This document shows positions 13,642 to 14,822 of a DNA stretch of 14,822 nucleotides, piece by piece. How positions within the stretch are numbered: the first letter of the stretch is position 1; each line of letters begins with the position of its first letter. Under the pieces are notes generated by a model, which worked only from the letters and a program-made list of their open reading frames with translations, ran no database searches and had not been told where the DNA came from. This stretch comes from Clostridia bacterium (lineage in GTDB: Bacteria > Bacillota > Clostridia > Christensenellales > Aristaeellaceae): contig CAAEUQ010000006.1 in NCBI GenBank assembly GCA_900759005.1, forward strand, positions 1 through 14,822. The letters run 5' to 3'. Both the position numbers and the translations under genes were made by a program.

Positions 13642-13668
13642 TTGACAAAAAAAAAAAAAGCGTAGAAT
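13642..13668 (+). promoter_or_regulatory. Rightward early promoter with a 13-A tract in the spacer
   Basis: A perfect -35 TTGACA (13642-13647), then an A-run (13647-13659, 13 A including the last base of the -35), GCG, and -10 TAGAAT (13663-13668). The spacer is 15 nt, shorter than the optimum of 17. The leader after it carries a 10-bp tandem repeat (ATGCAAAATA/ATGCAAGATA, 13689-13708). Confidence 0.65.
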
Positions 13669-13778
13669 GTTCAGTGTTCAAGACAATTATGCAAAATAAT
13701 GCAAGATAACACAAGGTGAGCAAATACAGAAACGAACCACGAAAACCGCCACGAATGGCAGAAAGCGAGGGCGCAAAC

Positions 13779-14084
13779 ATGGAACAGCGGTACGTTGTGG
13801 AAATCATCCTGAAAAGTGGCGAAAGGCTGCGGCTGCGCTGTAAGGAATTTAAGGCGCACACGAACGAGGGCGTGCTGACCGGCTACGAATACAGCGGCAG
13901 CGATAACCTGAACTGCCTGTACATCGACATTAGCGAGATAGCCGCCATTGTGCAACCGATAGGCAACAAAAAGCCCGTCAGCAGCTGCATCGGCTGCAAG
14001 TGGGAGCAGGACGACGCCTGCTGCTGCCATGGCGGACGCGGGTGGGAACCGGCAGCGTGCGAAAGCGAGGCAGCCGAAGCATGA
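13779..14084 (+). CDS. Small Cys-rich element protein of unknown function
   Basis: A 101-residue protein. The N-terminal part (about 1-60) is strand-rich (YVVEIILKSGERLRLRCKEF, LYIDISEIAAIVQP) and resembles a small beta-barrel; the C-terminal part is Cys-rich (SSCIGCKWEQDDACCCHGGR, then AACESEAAEA) and might bind a metal such as zinc. I chose ATG 13779 because GAGGG lies 7 nt upstream; a GTG at 13716 and an ATG at 13755 in the same frame lack a ribosome site. It is the first gene of the rightward operon and its stop overlaps the next start (ATGA). Similar small proteins are common in Clostridia prophages, but I know no function for it. Confidence 0.7.
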   Translation: MEQRYVVEIILKSGERLRLRCKEFKAHTNEGVLTGYEYSGSDNLNCLYIDISEIAAIVQPIGNKKPVSSCIGCKWEQDDACCCHGGRGWEPAACESEAAEA

Positions 14085-14822
14085 AAACCTATGCCAATAT
14101 TTACTACCGTGCCCGGATGCAGGCCGCGCAGCGTGAACCGCTGCACGCCAGCCGGGAACGCACCGCCAGCGAAATCTTTGTCAGCTGCGAAGCGCTGGCC
14201 GACTATGAAACCGGGCGCACCGTGCCGCCGTGCGACGTGGTGCAGAAAATGGTCGAAGCCTACAACGACCCCGACCTGAAGGCTGCGCACATCCGCGCCT
14301 GCTGCCCGCTACTGCCGGACTACGGCGGCGAAGGATGCAGCGAGCTGGCGCGGGCCGCGCTGGGCTGGGCCATCGCCTTCCAGAGCGCGCAGGACATCGC
14401 ACTGCAATTTGCCACCGTCGCCCGCGACGGACGCATTACGCAGGACGAACTGCCAGCGGCGCAGACGATCAGGGCCAAGGCCGTGGAGCTGCGGCGCATC
14501 ATGGAAGAAACCATTGCCGCCATCGACAAGGCCACCAGCGGCCAGACGAAGGGCTTCCCCTTCGGATGCAACGAGTGGGAACCCAGCGACATGCGCGCGC
14601 GTTTGCAGGGCGATGTGCTGGACGGCTTCGACGCGGAAGACAGAGCCGTTATCGTGCCCGTGCGCAAGGCAACGTATAGCCCGCAGAACGAGCGAATCAG
14701 GTACACGTCCGACAAGCTGTTTTTGCTTTCGGCGTCGGAGATCGGCATCGCGGTGGACGACGACGCCATCCGGGACGAAGGCAAAGCGCGCGGGCGCTGT
14801 CCGCGCTGGCCGCCGACGAAAC
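14081..14822 (+). CDS. HTH regulator fused to a DUF6273-like segment, partial
   Basis: The frame is open from ATG 14081 to the window end (247 residues). Residues 1-72 form a phage-type XRE HTH ending in LADYETGRTVPPCDVVQKMV, a pattern I associate with Clostridia prophage regulators. Residues 75-152 are helical with a DGRITQDE loop, the usual second part of such regulators. Residues 160-222 then read like the middle of a DUF6273 domain (NEWEPSDMRARLQ, TSDKLFLLSASEIG), without the first strands of that domain. No stop separates the two parts. Near residue 235 the protein stops looking natural (KARGRCPRWPPTK), while the -1 frame continues sensibly (ARALSALAADE), pointing to a frameshift at 14786-14793. 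The start overlaps the upstream stop, so it is translationally coupled. Downstream sequence is needed to tell an intact fusion from a decaying gene. Confidence 0.7.
   Translation, partial: MKTYANIYYRARMQAAQREPLHASRERTASEIFVSCEALADYETGRTVPPCDVVQKMVEAYNDPDLKAAHIRACCPLLPDYGGEGCSELARAALGWAIAFQSAQDIALQFATVARDGRITQDELPAAQTIRAKAVELRRIMEETIAAIDKATSGQTKGFPFGCNEWEPSDMRARLQGDVLDGFDAEDRAVIVPVRKATYSPQNERIRYTSDKLFLLSASEIGIAVDDDAIRDEGKARGRCPRWPPTK

Larger units (their letters stand above)
10656..14822. mobile_element. Left part of an integrated prophage or integrative element
   Basis: Begins at the tRNA-Pro 3' end and runs off the window. Contents in order: integrase (minus), secreted protein (minus), XRE repressor (minus), divergent control region, then rightward genes (small Cys-rich protein, HTH-DUF6273 protein). 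This integrase-repressor-divergent early gene layout is that of a temperate phage or ICE. The rightward genes prefer GCC for alanine, whereas the chromosomal genes prefer GCG. No structural, conjugation or replication gene is in view, so phage and ICE cannot be told apart. Confidence 0.75.

Noticed and set aside
13647..13659. A-run as a pure sequencing artefact
   Set aside because: Its length may be uncertain, but it lies between good -35 and -10 boxes in a control region, so it was kept as a finding with a read-level check.
1..14822. CRISPR arrays, rRNA genes, insertion-sequence ends or transposases
   Set aside because: No regularly spaced repeats, rRNA-like sequence, terminal inverted repeats with a transposase, or DDE-type proteins were seen.

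Overview
The window looks like chromosome of a Gram-positive anaerobe of the Bacillota, class Clostridia. The reasons are the sensory-type [FeFe]-hydrogenase cassette, Clostridia-style short operons with GGAGG ribosome binding sites and sigma-A promoters, a GH25 lysozyme, and MKKM...ALA signal peptides like those of Christensenellales-type gut bacteria. The order-level guess is weak and rests on style only. Chromosomal genes are fairly GC-rich and favour GCG for alanine.

Layout. (1) 1-600: two decayed minus-strand genes. One encodes a secreted protein that has lost its ATG and carries a nonsense codon; a perfect hairpin repeat lies near the window edge. (2) 592-3487: a promoter, then a three-gene plus-strand operon: a small [2Fe-2S] ferredoxin, an [FeFe]-hydrogenase-like protein with altered active-site loops, and a SpoIIE/PP2C-type phosphatase. 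It ends at a terminator and reads as a redox or H2 sensing module. (3) 3486-4884, minus: a TVP38/TMEM64 membrane protein overlapping a membrane-anchored GH25 muramidase. (4) 5022-8124, minus: a four-gene operon of amino-acid solute-binding protein, permease, ATPase and a PLP-independent racemase/epimerase of the DapF fold that does not look like true DapF. (5) 8333-10126, plus: a MATE efflux protein and a small acidic protein. (6) 10161-10440: a gene-poor stretch with frameshifted coding debris. (7) 10445-10694: a promoter, tRNA-Thr(CGT), tRNA-Pro(CGG) and a terminator.

(8) From about 10656 to the right edge lies the start of an integrated element (prophage or integrative element) inserted beside the tRNA-Pro 3' end. 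It has a tyrosine integrase, a secreted protein translationally coupled to an XRE repressor, a divergent control region (palindromic operator; plus promoter with a 13-A tract in its spacer), and rightward genes: a small Cys-rich protein, then an HTH protein fused in frame to a DUF6273-like segment that appears frameshifted just before the window ends. The rightward element genes favour GCC for alanine, which fits a foreign origin.

The points most worth a second look are the unusual hydrogenase-like sensor module, the racemase coupled to an amino-acid importer, the repressor-coupled secreted protein, the A-tract promoter, and the HTH-DUF6273 fusion. No rRNA, CRISPR array or transposase was seen.
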